A stretch of 61,073 nt of DNA from Saprospiraceae bacterium. GTDB lineage: Bacteria > Bacteroidota > Bacteroidia > Chitinophagales > Saprospiraceae. The notes beneath the pieces are model-generated. The model did no database searches. It had not been told where the DNA came from and saw only the letters and a list, made by a program, of their open reading frames with translations. Positions 1-8,082 of the stretch are shown piece by piece. The position numbers and the translations under genes were made by a program. Location of the stretch: the NCBI GenBank assembly GCA_021739645.1, contig JAIPBL010000033.1, positions 1 to 61,073 of the forward strand, given 5' to 3'. Numbering within the stretch: position 1 is the stretch's first letter; each line of letters starts with the position of its first letter.

Positions 1-1
1 T

Positions 2-43
2 TTATTGGGCTGGCCGTTTGTTAGATAACGGCCAGCCCAATAA
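2..43 (-). terminator. Terminator-like hairpin after the epimerase-CBS gene
   Basis: Two perfectly complementary 17-nt arms (2-18 and 27-43) enclose an 8-nt loop. The structure lies just beyond the stop codon of the minus-strand gene at 63. The window edge hides any T-run, so it could also be one of the palindromic intergenic elements common in this window. Confidence 0.6.
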
Positions 44-62
44 ATTGGGCGGCCACAAGAGG

Positions 63-1067
63 CTACGTCTCAGCTTTTATCATCTGAGTGAACGTCAATG
101 CCCCCGTTAAATCCCCGTCGGAATTAACAACTGGAATATATTGCAACGGAAACTTTACGCCTCGTATAATCCCCAATAATTCATCAATCGTTTTATTCTC
201 TTCGATAACAATTGGGTTTGAATTAATCAGGTCAAAAGCATTGGTATTATTGAGATTTCCGAAATTTTTTATCAATCCTTTACGCACATCCGCATTACTG
301 ATAATGCCTTTTAATTTGCCATTATCGGTAATTAATACAAATGCCATTTCATATTTTTCAATGGTCAAAAGTGCATTTTTAAAAGTTAAATCTCGCACAT
401 CCAAGATGGGAAGTTCCGGCGTTTCAATCATAAAATCCTTGATTAAATAATGGGAGCTGACCACCTCTCGCTTCAGGTGTAGCAGTGCAGGGCCGACTGA
501 CTTGTTTTGGAACAAAAATGACCCTACGACGGCGCTCTCCACGCCTAAATTGCGGAGGATAAAGCTCACCTCTGCATTCACTCCGCCATCCACCTGGATT
601 TGATGGGTGGGAAACAGCTTGCGGAACTGCCTTATTTTCTGAAAGGTATCTTTGTTAAATATACCGCCGCTATGCCCCGGCGTAGTGGTCATCAGCAGCA
701 CAAAGCTGCACCGCTCGGCATAGGGGACGAAGGCATCCACGGGTGTATCGTTCATCAGCGCAAGGCCAATTTGGCCGGGGAGGTCGGCGGGAAACTGCAC
801 TATTTTCCCAAATGGCTCCAACTGAAAGGAAACCCGACTCACTGGCGTTTTGCGAAGCAGCTCAAAATACTGCGCCGGGGTGGAGGAGATGATGTGCAAG
901 TCCACCGGCGTCGAACTGCGGCGATGAATGGCCTCAATGTCATCGAAAACCCTGGGGTCGTCGTTGCAGTCCAAATGGAAAAAGTCAATGAAATGCTCGT
1001 CCAGTTCTCGGACTGTGTCCGAAAGTGTCTGGTGTTTGTTGCTGTAAATGGAGGCGGAGATTTTCAT
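63..1067 (-). CDS. Ribulose-phosphate 3-epimerase-like protein fused to a CBS-domain pair
   Basis: A 334-aa protein. Residues 1-205 look like a ribulose-phosphate 3-epimerase TIM barrel. The expected metal and catalytic residues are in place: H31 and D33 in FHLD, H58 in VDLHI, and D160 in QVDGGV. The phosphate-loop region is unusual, TTTPGHSGG where the family has the NPGFGGQ type. Residues from about 212 to the end form two CBS motifs (GKLKGIISNADVRKG and DGDLTGALTFTQM), resembling the tail of arabinose-5-phosphate isomerases, which suggests adenylate or sugar-nucleotide sensing. The start at 1067 (MKISASIYSN) is preferred because the upstream codons lie in promoter sequence and have no homologous look. 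The exact sugar phosphate is unknown; a plain pentose-pathway epimerase would not need the CBS tail. Confidence 0.8.
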   Translation of the reverse strand: MKISASIYSNKHQTLSDTVRELDEHFIDFFHLDCNDDPRVFDDIEAIHRRSSTPVDLHIISSTPAQYFELLRKTPVSRVSFQLEPFGKIVQFPADLPGQIGLALMNDTPVDAFVPYAERCSFVLLMTTTPGHSGGIFNKDTFQKIRQFRKLFPTHQIQVDGGVNAEVSFILRNLGVESAVVGSFLFQNKSVGPALLHLKREVVSSHYLIKDFMIETPELPILDVRDLTFKNALLTIEKYEMAFVLITDNGKLKGIISNADVRKGLIKNFGNLNNTNAFDLINSNPIVIEENKTIDELLGIIRGVKFPLQYIPVVNSDGDLTGALTFTQMIKAET

Positions 1068-1074
1068 GCGTGGG

Positions 1075-1082
1075 CAAAAGTA
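1075..1082 (-). promoter_or_regulatory. TAnnTTTG -7 box for the epimerase-CBS gene
   Basis: The minus strand reads TACTTTTG, matching the Bacteroidota housekeeping -7 consensus TAnnTTTG. It ends 7 nt before the ATG, so transcription would start at or next to the start codon and give a nearly leaderless mRNA. No clear -33 TTTG is visible. Confidence 0.4.
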
Positions 1083-1208
1083 AACGGATTTACGATTTGG
1101 GAATGACGATTTTCGATTGGAGTCGCTACCAAATTCGCCCCCAACCGCTTTTCTTTGCACTCCATTTTGGAACAAAGGCAAAAAAATGGCCGTTTACCTT
1201 CCACCCCA

Positions 1209-1240
1209 ACTCGAAACTCAAAACTCAAAACTCGAAACTT
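1209..1240. repeat. Family B intergenic repeat, single arm, abutting the valS start
   Basis: This 32-nt A/C-rich stretch, built from AAACTC/CGAAACT words, matches 6149-6180 at 31 of 32 positions. It ends 3 nt before the valS ATG. Here only one arm of the palindrome seen at 6108-6180 is present. Confidence 0.85.
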
Positions 1241-1243
1241 GTT

Positions 1244-4042
1244 ATGTCCTTATCCACCCGTTACTCCCCCAAAGAAACCGAAGAACGTTGGTACGCCCAT
1301 TGGGAGGCGAAAAACTATTTCCACTCAGAGCCAGACGAGCGGGAGCCGTTCACCATCGTCATTCCACCGCCGAACGTGACGGGCGTGCTGCACATGGGCC
1401 ACATGCTCAACAACACCATCCAGGACGTGCTCATCCGCCGGGCGAGGATGCAGGGCAAGAACGCCTGCTGGGTGCCCGGCACCGACCACGCCAGCATCGC
1501 CACCGAGGCGAAAGTGGTGCAGTTGCTGCGCAAACAGGGCATCAAAAAAGGCGATATCCCACGGGAGGAGTTCCTAAAACACGCCTTCGATTGGAAGGAA
1601 AAATACGGCGGCATCATCCTCGACCAATTGAAAAAACTGGGTGCAAGTTGCGACTGGCAGCGCACCCGTTTCACGATGGAGGATAGCCTGAGCAAGGCCG
1701 TCATTCATGTTTTCGTGGATTTGCACAAAAAAGGCAAACTCTATCGGGGCCTGCGCATGACCAATTGGGACCCAGAGGCGAAGACGGTTTTGAGCAACGA
1801 GGAGGTCATCCACCGGGAGGAAAACTCGCAGCTTTTTCATATCAAATACAACCTCGTCGGTGACGTCAATGATGGTATCATCATCGCTACGCAACGCCCG
1901 GAAACCATCATGGCGGACGTGGCAATCGCCGTACACCCAGAAGAAGAAAAATACAAGCATCTCGTTGGTAAAATGGTGCTTATCCCATTGATTAACAAGG
2001 CAATACCTATCATTGCCGATAGTTACGTGGACCGTGAGTTCGGCTCAGGGGCTTTGAAAATAACGCCTGCACATGACCAAAACGACTTGCAAGTTGGTGA
2101 ACGACACGGGCTCCCCGTGGTGGACATCCTGACCGAGGACGGAAAGCTGAACGCCGAGGCGCAAATCCTTGTGGGTGAGGACCGTTTTGCGGCACGAAAG
2201 AAAATCCGAAAACTGCTGGAAGATGCTGGCAACCTCGTGAAAGTGGAGGATTACCGCACCAGCATCGGCCACTCGGAGCGCACGGACGCTGTGGTCGAGC
2301 CTCGTTTGACCAACCAATGGTTTTTGAAAATGGGTGGCTTCGCCAAAACGGCCCTCGAAGCGGTGAAGAGCGGCGACGTGAAATTTTACCCCGAAAGCAT
2401 GTGGAACATGTACTACCAGTGGTTGCAGGAGGACAACGTACGGGATTGGTGCATCAGCCGCCAATTGTGGTGGGGGCAGCGGATTCCAGCGTGGTACATT
2501 TTGAAGTCGGCAGTTGGCAGTGGGCAGTTGGCAGTCGAGGCACAGCAGTTTTCAGAATCAAGTCGTTGGATGCAAAATGGAGAGGATGTCGTAATTGTTG
2601 CTGAATCGGCTGATGAGGCATTGGCGCAAGCCAAAATGAAAACTGGCAACAACTCGCTGACCCTCAACGATTTGGAACAGGATGAAGACGTAGTGGACAC
2701 CTGGTTCAGCTCGTGGCTTTGGCCGATTGCGGTTTTCGATGGTTTCGAGCATCAGGAGGAACTGAAATATTACTACCCAACCAATGTGCTCGTGACGGGC
2801 TGGGACATCATGTTCTTCTGGGTTGCTCGGATGATTATGGCTGGATACGAGTGGTCGGATGAGCTTTTGGGCAAAGATATCAAGGGCAAAATGCCGTTCC
2901 ATGAAGTGTATTTCACCGGAATGGTTCGGGACAGCAAGCGCCGCAAGATGTCGAAGTCGCTCGGCAACTCGCCGGATGCACTGGAACTCATCGAGAATTA
3001 CGGGGCTGACGGTGTCCGTTTCGGCATGTTGCTCTCCGGTTCTGCGGGCAACGACATCATTTTCGATGCGCCGATTGACCCAGTGACCAAGTCGGTGCTG
3101 AACGAAAGCAAGCTCTGCGAACAGGGCCGAAATTTCTGCAACAAAATGTGGAACGCCTTACGCCTCATCAAGGGCTGGGACAAATCGGATACGGAACAGT
3201 CAGAGGTTAACGCCCTTGCCGTGGCTTGGATAAAGGACAAATTTGACCAGACGCTGGCCGAAGTGGAGGCCAATTTCACAACCTACCGCCTCGGTGATGT
3301 GCTGATGGGATTGTACCAAACTATCTGGGACGACTTCTGCTCGTTTTACCTCGAAATCATCAAACCGACCTTCAACGAGGACGGAACGAGCGAGCCAATT
3401 GACCACCAAACCTATGAGGCGACTGTCAACATTTTTGAAAAAATGATGGCCGCTCTGCATCCGTTCATGCCGTTCGTGACGGAGGAAATTTGGCACCAGC
3501 TGCGTGACCGAAAAGCTGGAAACGACTGTGTGGTGGCTACCTACCCGAAACCGGGGGCGGTGAACAAAAGTATGATTCAGCAAGTGGACAAGGCGAAGGA
3601 TTTGATTTCAAAAATCAGGGAGGCACGCAGTTCCAAGGGCCTTTCGCCGAAGGAAAGCCTGCGCCTTTTTGCCCAAAATTTGCCGAGCACGAAGGCCATG
3701 TTTGCCCTGAACGGCCTCGCTGGATTGGTTCAAAAAATGGGTAATCTCAGCGAGTTGAACTTCACGGACGAGGAGCCAGCGGGCACGGTTTCGCTGCTTT
3801 CCGGCACGGAGAAGTATTTCCTTGAAATGAACATCCAGATTGATGTGGCTGCTGAACGGGAGCGCATCACGAAAGAACTGGACTACTACCGGGGCTTCGT
3901 TGCCAGTGTGGAGAAAAAGCTTTCCAATGAAAAATTCGTGGGCGGGGCACCTGCTGCTGTGATTGACGCCGAGCGGAAGAAGCTGGCGGATGGGCAGGAA
4001 AAGATGCGGATTTTGGAGGAGGGGCTGGCGAAGTTGACGTGA
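1244..4042 (+). CDS. valS: Valyl-tRNA synthetase with a repeat-derived in-frame insertion
   Basis: A 932-aa class I synthetase that charges tRNA-Val in the cytoplasm. The HIGH-type signature is HMGH (about residues 50-53), KMSKS starts at about 568, and an editing/CP1 domain lies between them (ATQRPETIMADVAIAVHP, GTDHASIATEAKV). The C-terminus has the usual coiled-coil tRNA-binding arm (AAERERITKELDYYRGFVAS). The start at MSLSTRYSP fits the family; further upstream the frame runs through repeat DNA. Right after WWGQRIPAWY in the catalytic core (about residues 419-444) there is an extra segment of about 24 aa, part of which is encoded by the GGCAGTTGGCAGT repeat also found between iscX and kdsC. 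The frame is intact and every other motif is present, so the enzyme is probably functional. Confidence 0.97.
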   Translation: MSLSTRYSPKETEERWYAHWEAKNYFHSEPDEREPFTIVIPPPNVTGVLHMGHMLNNTIQDVLIRRARMQGKNACWVPGTDHASIATEAKVVQLLRKQGIKKGDIPREEFLKHAFDWKEKYGGIILDQLKKLGASCDWQRTRFTMEDSLSKAVIHVFVDLHKKGKLYRGLRMTNWDPEAKTVLSNEEVIHREENSQLFHIKYNLVGDVNDGIIIATQRPETIMADVAIAVHPEEEKYKHLVGKMVLIPLINKAIPIIADSYVDREFGSGALKITPAHDQNDLQVGERHGLPVVDILTEDGKLNAEAQILVGEDRFAARKKIRKLLEDAGNLVKVEDYRTSIGHSERTDAVVEPRLTNQWFLKMGGFAKTALEAVKSGDVKFYPESMWNMYYQWLQEDNVRDWCISRQLWWGQRIPAWYILKSAVGSGQLAVEAQQFSESSRWMQNGEDVVIVAESADEALAQAKMKTGNNSLTLNDLEQDEDVVDTWFSSWLWPIAVFDGFEHQEELKYYYPTNVLVTGWDIMFFWVARMIMAGYEWSDELLGKDIKGKMPFHEVYFTGMVRDSKRRKMSKSLGNSPDALELIENYGADGVRFGMLLSGSAGNDIIFDAPIDPVTKSVLNESKLCEQGRNFCNKMWNALRLIKGWDKSDTEQSEVNALAVAWIKDKFDQTLAEVEANFTTYRLGDVLMGLYQTIWDDFCSFYLEIIKPTFNEDGTSEPIDHQTYEATVNIFEKMMAALHPFMPFVTEEIWHQLRDRKAGNDCVVATYPKPGAVNKSMIQQVDKAKDLISKIREARSSKGLSPKESLRLFAQNLPSTKAMFALNGLAGLVQKMGNLSELNFTDEEPAGTVSLLSGTEKYFLEMNIQIDVAAERERITKELDYYRGFVASVEKKLSNEKFVGGAPAAVIDAERKKLADGQEKMRILEEGLAKLT
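2509..2537. repeat. Family C repeat (CAGTTGGCAGT words) inside valS
   Basis: Tandem CAGTTGGCAG words lie within the valS reading frame and encode the core of the extra segment (SAVGSGQLAVE). The 22 nt at 2518-2539 are identical, in reverse complement, to 36701-36722 in the iscX-kdsC intergenic region. Confidence 0.85.
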
Positions 4043-4045
4043 CTT

Positions 4046-4132
4046 GATGGAACGCAGATTGAACTGATTAGATTGATTCACACTGATTTTATCTGTGAAA
4101 TTCAGTTTAATCTGTTCAATCTGTGTGCTATC
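4046..4132 (+). repeat. 87-bp palindromic element, copy 1 (family A)
   Basis: An 87-bp element with imperfect 31-nt terminal inverted repeats (4046-4076 and 4102-4132) around a 25-nt centre. It begins 3 nt after the valS stop codon. The right arm matches, in reverse complement, 5044-5074 at 30 of 31 positions. It carries no coding capacity and has a MITE-like layout. Confidence 0.85.
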
Positions 4133-4166
4133 CTCCATATAATTTGCTCATTCTTCAAAACGTTGA

Positions 4167-5030
4167 ATGAGCATGATGAAAACAACCTTCACTTTCACTA
4201 TCCCCTTCCTGCAAGTCCTCGTCGGCTGCCAGTCTCCTCAAAGCCAGCCGCAGCAGGCGGTTCAGTTTGTCTCACAATCCATTGATAACCAAGAAGGTAA
4301 AACTATCGCCGAGCGTTTCCAGCCACTCGATGGCTATCTCAGGAAAGAAGCTCCTGCCAATTCATTCAGCAATTACCTTCGCAACCTGCCACTAAAACCC
4401 GCCAACGCCCAAGTCCATCTTTACGACGGAAGTCTGAAATCCCGCCAATCCGCCCATGCCGCCGTGGTGGACATGGACACCGGCGACCGTAACCTTCAAC
4501 AATGCGCTGATGCGATCATGCGACTCAGGGCGGAGTACCTTTTTGCCCAAAAACAATACGACCAACTGCATTTCAACTTCACCAATGGGTTCAATGCCGA
4601 ATATGCAAAATGGCGGCAAGGCCAGCGGGTAAAAATTGAAGGCAACCGAACGACATGGTACGCAACCAACTCGCCTTCAACGAGTTACGAGTCTTTTCGA
4701 AAATACCTCGACTTGGTTTTCATGTATGCTGGAACGCTTTCTTTGTCCAAAGAATTGAAGCCTAAACAATTGAAAAACCTTGAAATCGGGGACGTATTCA
4801 TCCAAGGTGGCAGCCCTGGCCATGCGGTCATTGTGGTGGATGTGGCGTTGAAATCGAGTACGGGCGAAAAGGTTTTTATGCTGGCGCAAAGTTATATGCC
4901 AGCACAGGAGATTCATGTTTTGAAAAACCCGAATGATTTGGTCATGAGTCCTTGGTATAGTGCAGATTTTGGAGATGAATTGGTTACGCCGGAGTGGACT
5001 TTTGAGTGGGGTATGTTGAGTAGTTTTTAG
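4167..5030 (+). CDS. DUF4846-family lipoprotein
   Basis: A 287-aa protein. A short signal segment ends in the lipobox LVGC, so it is probably a periplasm-facing lipoprotein. The body matches the DUF4846 pattern: ERFQPLDGYLRK, SFSNYLRNLPLKP, VHLYDGSLK, LQQCADAIMRLRAEYL, FNFTNGFNAEYAKWRQG, YAGTLSLSKEL, GDVFIQGGSPGHAVIVVD and AQSYMPAQEIHVL. The conserved GHAV and AQSYMPAQ motifs recall NlpC/P60-like or papain-like folds, but no enzymatic role is established that I know of. The gene sits alone between two inverted copies of the 87-bp element. The start could be the first, third or fourth codon (MSMMK). Family assignment is firm; function is unknown. Confidence 0.88.
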   Translation: MSMMKTTFTFTIPFLQVLVGCQSPQSQPQQAVQFVSQSIDNQEGKTIAERFQPLDGYLRKEAPANSFSNYLRNLPLKPANAQVHLYDGSLKSRQSAHAAVVDMDTGDRNLQQCADAIMRLRAEYLFAQKQYDQLHFNFTNGFNAEYAKWRQGQRVKIEGNRTTWYATNSPSTSYESFRKYLDLVFMYAGTLSLSKELKPKQLKNLEIGDVFIQGGSPGHAVIVVDVALKSSTGEKVFMLAQSYMPAQEIHVLKNPNDLVMSPWYSADFGDELVTPEWTFEWGMLSSF

Positions 5031-5043
5031 AGTTGTATGACTC

Positions 5044-5130
5044 GATAGCACACGGATTGAACAGATTAAACTGATTTTCGCAGATAATATCAGCGTGTAT
5101 CAGTCAAATCAGTTCAATCTGTGTCCTATC
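5044..5130 (-). repeat. 87-bp palindromic element, copy 2 (family A), inverted
   Basis: Exactly the same length as copy 1, in the opposite orientation. Its 31-nt arms are 5044-5074 and 5100-5130. The interior also aligns with copy 1 (about 20 of 25 positions in reverse complement). It occupies nearly all of the 105-bp gap between the DUF4846 stop codon and the aldo/keto reductase stop codon. Confidence 0.85.
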
Positions 5131-5135
5131 ATGCC

Positions 5136-6107
5136 TCACTGAGACCAACTCGTCGGCACCCTGTCCCACCGGTGTTTTTTCAACTCAAACAAGGTATCGT
5201 ATTTCAACCCAATCCCATCGCTGCAAGCAATGTTCGCCTCCACGTGGCGCAGTTTCCGCATGCCTGGTATCGTGGTGGCCACGTCTTGGTTGCTGAGAAT
5301 GAAACGGATGGCCATTTCTGCCATCGTCATCTTTGGAGGAATGATAGGCCGCAATGCTTCGGCATGGTCCACACTAGCATCCAGGTTTGCTTTTACGAAG
5401 TAAGTCGAACGCCAATCATCGGGGGGGAATATCATGTCTTTGGACAAAAGGCCAGTCAGCGTGCCCTCGTCGAAGGGGACACGGGCGATGACGCCGATGT
5501 TCAACTCCCGGCAAAGCGGGAAGAGGTTGTCCTCTGGGTTTTGGTCAAAGATGTTGTAGATGACCTGTACGGTGTCAATCAGCTCAGTGCGAAGGGTTTG
5601 AAGGCTATTGTCCGGTTCCCAGCGGTTGATGCTGATGCCCCAGCGGGCTACTTTGCCTTCTTTGGTCAGCTTCGCAATGGTCTCCTTCCACTCGTCACGG
5701 TCGTGCCAAGCATCTTCCCAGACGTGGAATTGCATGAGGTCGAGCTGCTCAACGCCGAGGTTCTGCAAGCTGTGCTCCACGTACTCCGTGATGTATTCCG
5801 AAGGAAAAACCTCGTCCATCGTGAACTCCGGCTGCGAGGGCCACTTGCGGTTCTTCGGGGGAATCTTAGAAGCGAGGTAGAGCCGCTTATCGCTGTGCTT
5901 TTTCACCAAATCACCGAGGATTCGCTCACTCAGTCCATCGCCATAGGCCCATGCGGTGTCGAAGAAATTGAGGCCCAGCTCCACCGCCCGGTCGAGGGAG
6001 TGCTGGACTTCCTGCGGGTCGGTGTCCTTCCAACCGGCCAAGCCCCACATGCCGTAGCCAATTTCTGAGATTTTGAAGCCTGTGCGGCCGAGGGTGCGGT
6101 ACTTCAT
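5136..6107 (-). CDS. Aldo/keto reductase
   Basis: A 323-aa cytoplasmic NAD(P)H-dependent oxidoreductase of the AKR superfamily. The catalytic tetrad is visible: D50 and Y55 in FFDTAWAYGDG, K81 in LASKIPP, and H128 in MQFHVWED. The C-terminal cofactor-binding region (TTIPGMRKLRHVEANIAC) is typical of general stress or AKR11/13-type enzymes. It lies downstream of the thioredoxin-like lipoprotein on the same strand, separated only by the palindromic repeat at 6108-6180, so co-transcription is possible. The substrate cannot be read from the sequence. Confidence 0.93.
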   Translation of the reverse strand: MKYRTLGRTGFKISEIGYGMWGLAGWKDTDPQEVQHSLDRAVELGLNFFDTAWAYGDGLSERILGDLVKKHSDKRLYLASKIPPKNRKWPSQPEFTMDEVFPSEYITEYVEHSLQNLGVEQLDLMQFHVWEDAWHDRDEWKETIAKLTKEGKVARWGISINRWEPDNSLQTLRTELIDTVQVIYNIFDQNPEDNLFPLCRELNIGVIARVPFDEGTLTGLLSKDMIFPPDDWRSTYFVKANLDASVDHAEALRPIIPPKMTMAEMAIRFILSNQDVATTIPGMRKLRHVEANIACSDGIGLKYDTLFELKKHRWDRVPTSWSQ

Positions 6108-6180
6108 AGTTTTGAGTTTTGGGTTTCGAGTTTTGAGTTTGGGCCCCTACTCGAAACCCAAAACTCAAAACTCGAAACTT
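6108..6180. repeat. Family B palindromic repeat filling the gap between two genes
   Basis: Perfect 24-nt arms (6108-6131 and 6149-6172) enclose a 17-nt loop, followed by a further CGAAACTT. It starts at the base next to the reductase ATG and runs into the stop codon of the upstream thioredoxin-like gene. The right part matches 1209-1240 at 31 of 32 positions. As RNA it would form a strong stem-loop and could separate expression of the two genes. Confidence 0.9.
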
Positions 6181-6779
6181 TATAAAAGCAGCGGTTCCAG
6201 CATCGCCCCAAGTTCCTCCTTTGTCAGGTCACGGGTGTGGAATTGCTTGATGCCGTCTTTGGTTTTGATGAATAGGGCAGGAAGATTGCCCTTCCAGCCG
6301 CCAGAAATTTCGTTGCGCCACTGGCCGTCGTTGGTTTTTACCTGAACCACGTCGGCTGCGATGCCTGCTTTCCGCAGCACAAGGTTAACGCCGTTGGTCA
6401 TGGATTCATCGTCGAGGTTGACGGAAAGGAGCCGCAGTTTCCTTTCACCGCTCTCGTTCTGCAATACTTGCAATGCTTGTTGCAGCTCGATGCATTTGAG
6501 GCAGTTGATCTTCCAGAAACTCACGACGATAAGGGCACTTGTGTCGGTCTTGATGGTGGACACCAGCGTGGCGGCATCTACCAGTGTGGCTTCCTTGCCC
6601 TTAGCGGCTGCCAGCTCGCTCGATTCGGCTTCGGTCATGTTGCCGGACTGCTCCATGTTGTGGGGCAGAGCGGCCTCGTTGGCAGCGGACTGGGATTGGT
6701 CATTGCCGCAGGCAGCGAGGAAAACAAGCGCAAAAAGCAAGGCTGTTATTTGGCTAAAAATTGCAAAGCGGATTTTCAT
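6180..6779 (-). CDS. Thioredoxin-fold (TlpA-like) lipoprotein
   Basis: A 199-aa protein. The signal peptide ends in the lipobox LAAC, so it is anchored on the periplasmic side. A thioredoxin-like core begins around residue 60 (ALIVVSFWKINCLKCIELQQ) with a CLKC redox motif. The usual cis-Pro region appears as GNLPALFIKTKDG. The predicted role is thiol-disulfide exchange or redox sensing in the envelope. CLKC is not the classical CGPC/CPYC. The start at 6779 gives a normal signal peptide; the longer upstream reading lacks one. It is divergent from the DUF3810 gene with only about 40 bp between them. Confidence 0.85.
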   Translation of the reverse strand: MKIRFAIFSQITALLFALVFLAACGNDQSQSAANEAALPHNMEQSGNMTEAESSELAAAKGKEATLVDAATLVSTIKTDTSALIVVSFWKINCLKCIELQQALQVLQNESGERKLRLLSVNLDDESMTNGVNLVLRKAGIAADVVQVKTNDGQWRNEISGGWKGNLPALFIKTKDGIKQFHTRDLTKEELGAMLEPLLL

Positions 6780-6819
6780 AATGGATTTTTGAACGTGGTG
6801 TCTTTGATTTGGCGCAAAT

Positions 6820-7944
6820 TTGCAAAAGTTTTCATCCACAACCCATCCTAATTTGAACTATCGTAAATTTCTCTCAAGTCCCAAGAACATTGGAATTGCA
6901 CTCGGGCTGCTCACGCTGCTGCTCGGTTGGCTCATGCCTGTTCCCTTCGTGGAGCGTTTTTACAGTCGAGGGCTCTTCCTTGGTGTCCGGTGGCTTTTCC
7001 GGGTATTGGACGGCTGGTTGCCATTTGCTGGCGTTTATGTTTTATTGCTGGTGGTGCTGATTTGGCTGGGCTGGGGCGTGAGGCGGTTGTTCAAAAAAAG
7101 TGAACTAAATCGGCGGCAGCGCCTCGGTGGGGCGCTCCACGGGCTGCTAAGTTTTGTTGGGGTGGTCGTTTTTTTGTTCCAATGGCTGTGGGGTTTCAAC
7201 TATGGACGGGTACCGCTGGAGCGGCAAATGGGCATCGAGCCAAGGCCGCTGACCGTGGACGAACTCCGGGACGAATTGCTGATGACCACCACAGAGGTTG
7301 TCCGCTATCGGCACAGCCTTCAAGAAGGATCGGACACGGTCATTGCGGAGCAAAAAATAGGACCCAATCCCGAAGCACTCATGCGGCAGGAACTCAGGGC
7401 AGTGCTGAAAAAGTACAACTACCCCCGACCTGAGGAGGTGCGAGGTCGAACGTTACTTCCAAAAGGCATCTTGCTCCGATTCAGTACGGCAGGGGTCTAT
7501 TTGCCGTTTACGGGGGAGGGGCATGTTGATGCTGGACTTCACCACCTGCAATTGCCATTCGTACTGGCGCACGAGATGAGCCACGCTTACGGTCATGGCG
7601 ATGAGGGTACCTGCAATTTCTTGGCCTACCTGTCTTGTATTCATTCTGAAGACCCCTATATAAAATACATCGGTTACCTCTACTATTGGCGCTACGTAGC
7701 CAGCGAGTACCGAGCCATGGCCCCCGATGCTTACGAGCAGTTCCGTAAGGCGCTACCTGCCGGTATCCGGGCAGACGTGCGGGCCATTCAAGCAGAAATG
7801 GACAAGTATCCCGATATTTTGCCTGAACTCCGTGATGCTGCCTACAACACCTACCTGCACTCGCAGGGCATTGCCGAAGGCATGAAGAACTACGATCGGG
7901 TGGTGATGCTTGTAGCTGCTTGGCGGAAGAAAAATGGACAGTAG
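6820..7944 (+). CDS. DUF3810 membrane protein, putative zinc metallopeptidase
   Basis: A 374-aa protein. It has three or so hydrophobic segments in the N-terminal 115 residues (IGIALGLLTLLLGWLMP, AGVYVLLLVVLIWLGW, LLSFVGVVVFLFQWLWGF), then a soluble domain with HEMSH (HExxH) followed by GDEGTCNFLAYLSC, where the downstream Glu could be the third zinc ligand. This arrangement is typical of DUF3810. Protease activity is inferred from the motif only. No ATG precedes the first membrane segment, so the TTG at 6820 or a later non-ATG codon must be used. It is divergent from the thioredoxin-like lipoprotein. Confidence 0.85.
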   Translation: MQKFSSTTHPNLNYRKFLSSPKNIGIALGLLTLLLGWLMPVPFVERFYSRGLFLGVRWLFRVLDGWLPFAGVYVLLLVVLIWLGWGVRRLFKKSELNRRQRLGGALHGLLSFVGVVVFLFQWLWGFNYGRVPLERQMGIEPRPLTVDELRDELLMTTTEVVRYRHSLQEGSDTVIAEQKIGPNPEALMRQELRAVLKKYNYPRPEEVRGRTLLPKGILLRFSTAGVYLPFTGEGHVDAGLHHLQLPFVLAHEMSHAYGHGDEGTCNFLAYLSCIHSEDPYIKYIGYLYYWRYVASEYRAMAPDAYEQFRKALPAGIRADVRAIQAEMDKYPDILPELRDAAYNTYLHSQGIAEGMKNYDRVVMLVAAWRKKNGQ

Positions 7945-8082
7945 TTATCTAGTTTGGATACTTAGACCCAATATCGCCATCCCTTAATAAATGCTATTTC
8001 CAGTTGGCTCAATCTAACCAAATTCGTTAAAAAAAGGCTTTACTAGTTCTGTATTCCACCTTTGTCGTCAAACAAATACTCA

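Noticed and set aside
5121-6068. A 315-codon plus-strand open frame opposite the aldo/keto reductase gene
   Set aside because: The minus-strand frame has the full AKR catalytic tetrad; the plus-strand reading has no recognisable domain and is an antisense shadow of a GC-rich gene.
4046-6180. The palindromic elements as ends of a composite transposon
   Set aside because: No transposase, integrase or target-site duplication is visible around the bracketed genes; they are listed as repeats instead.
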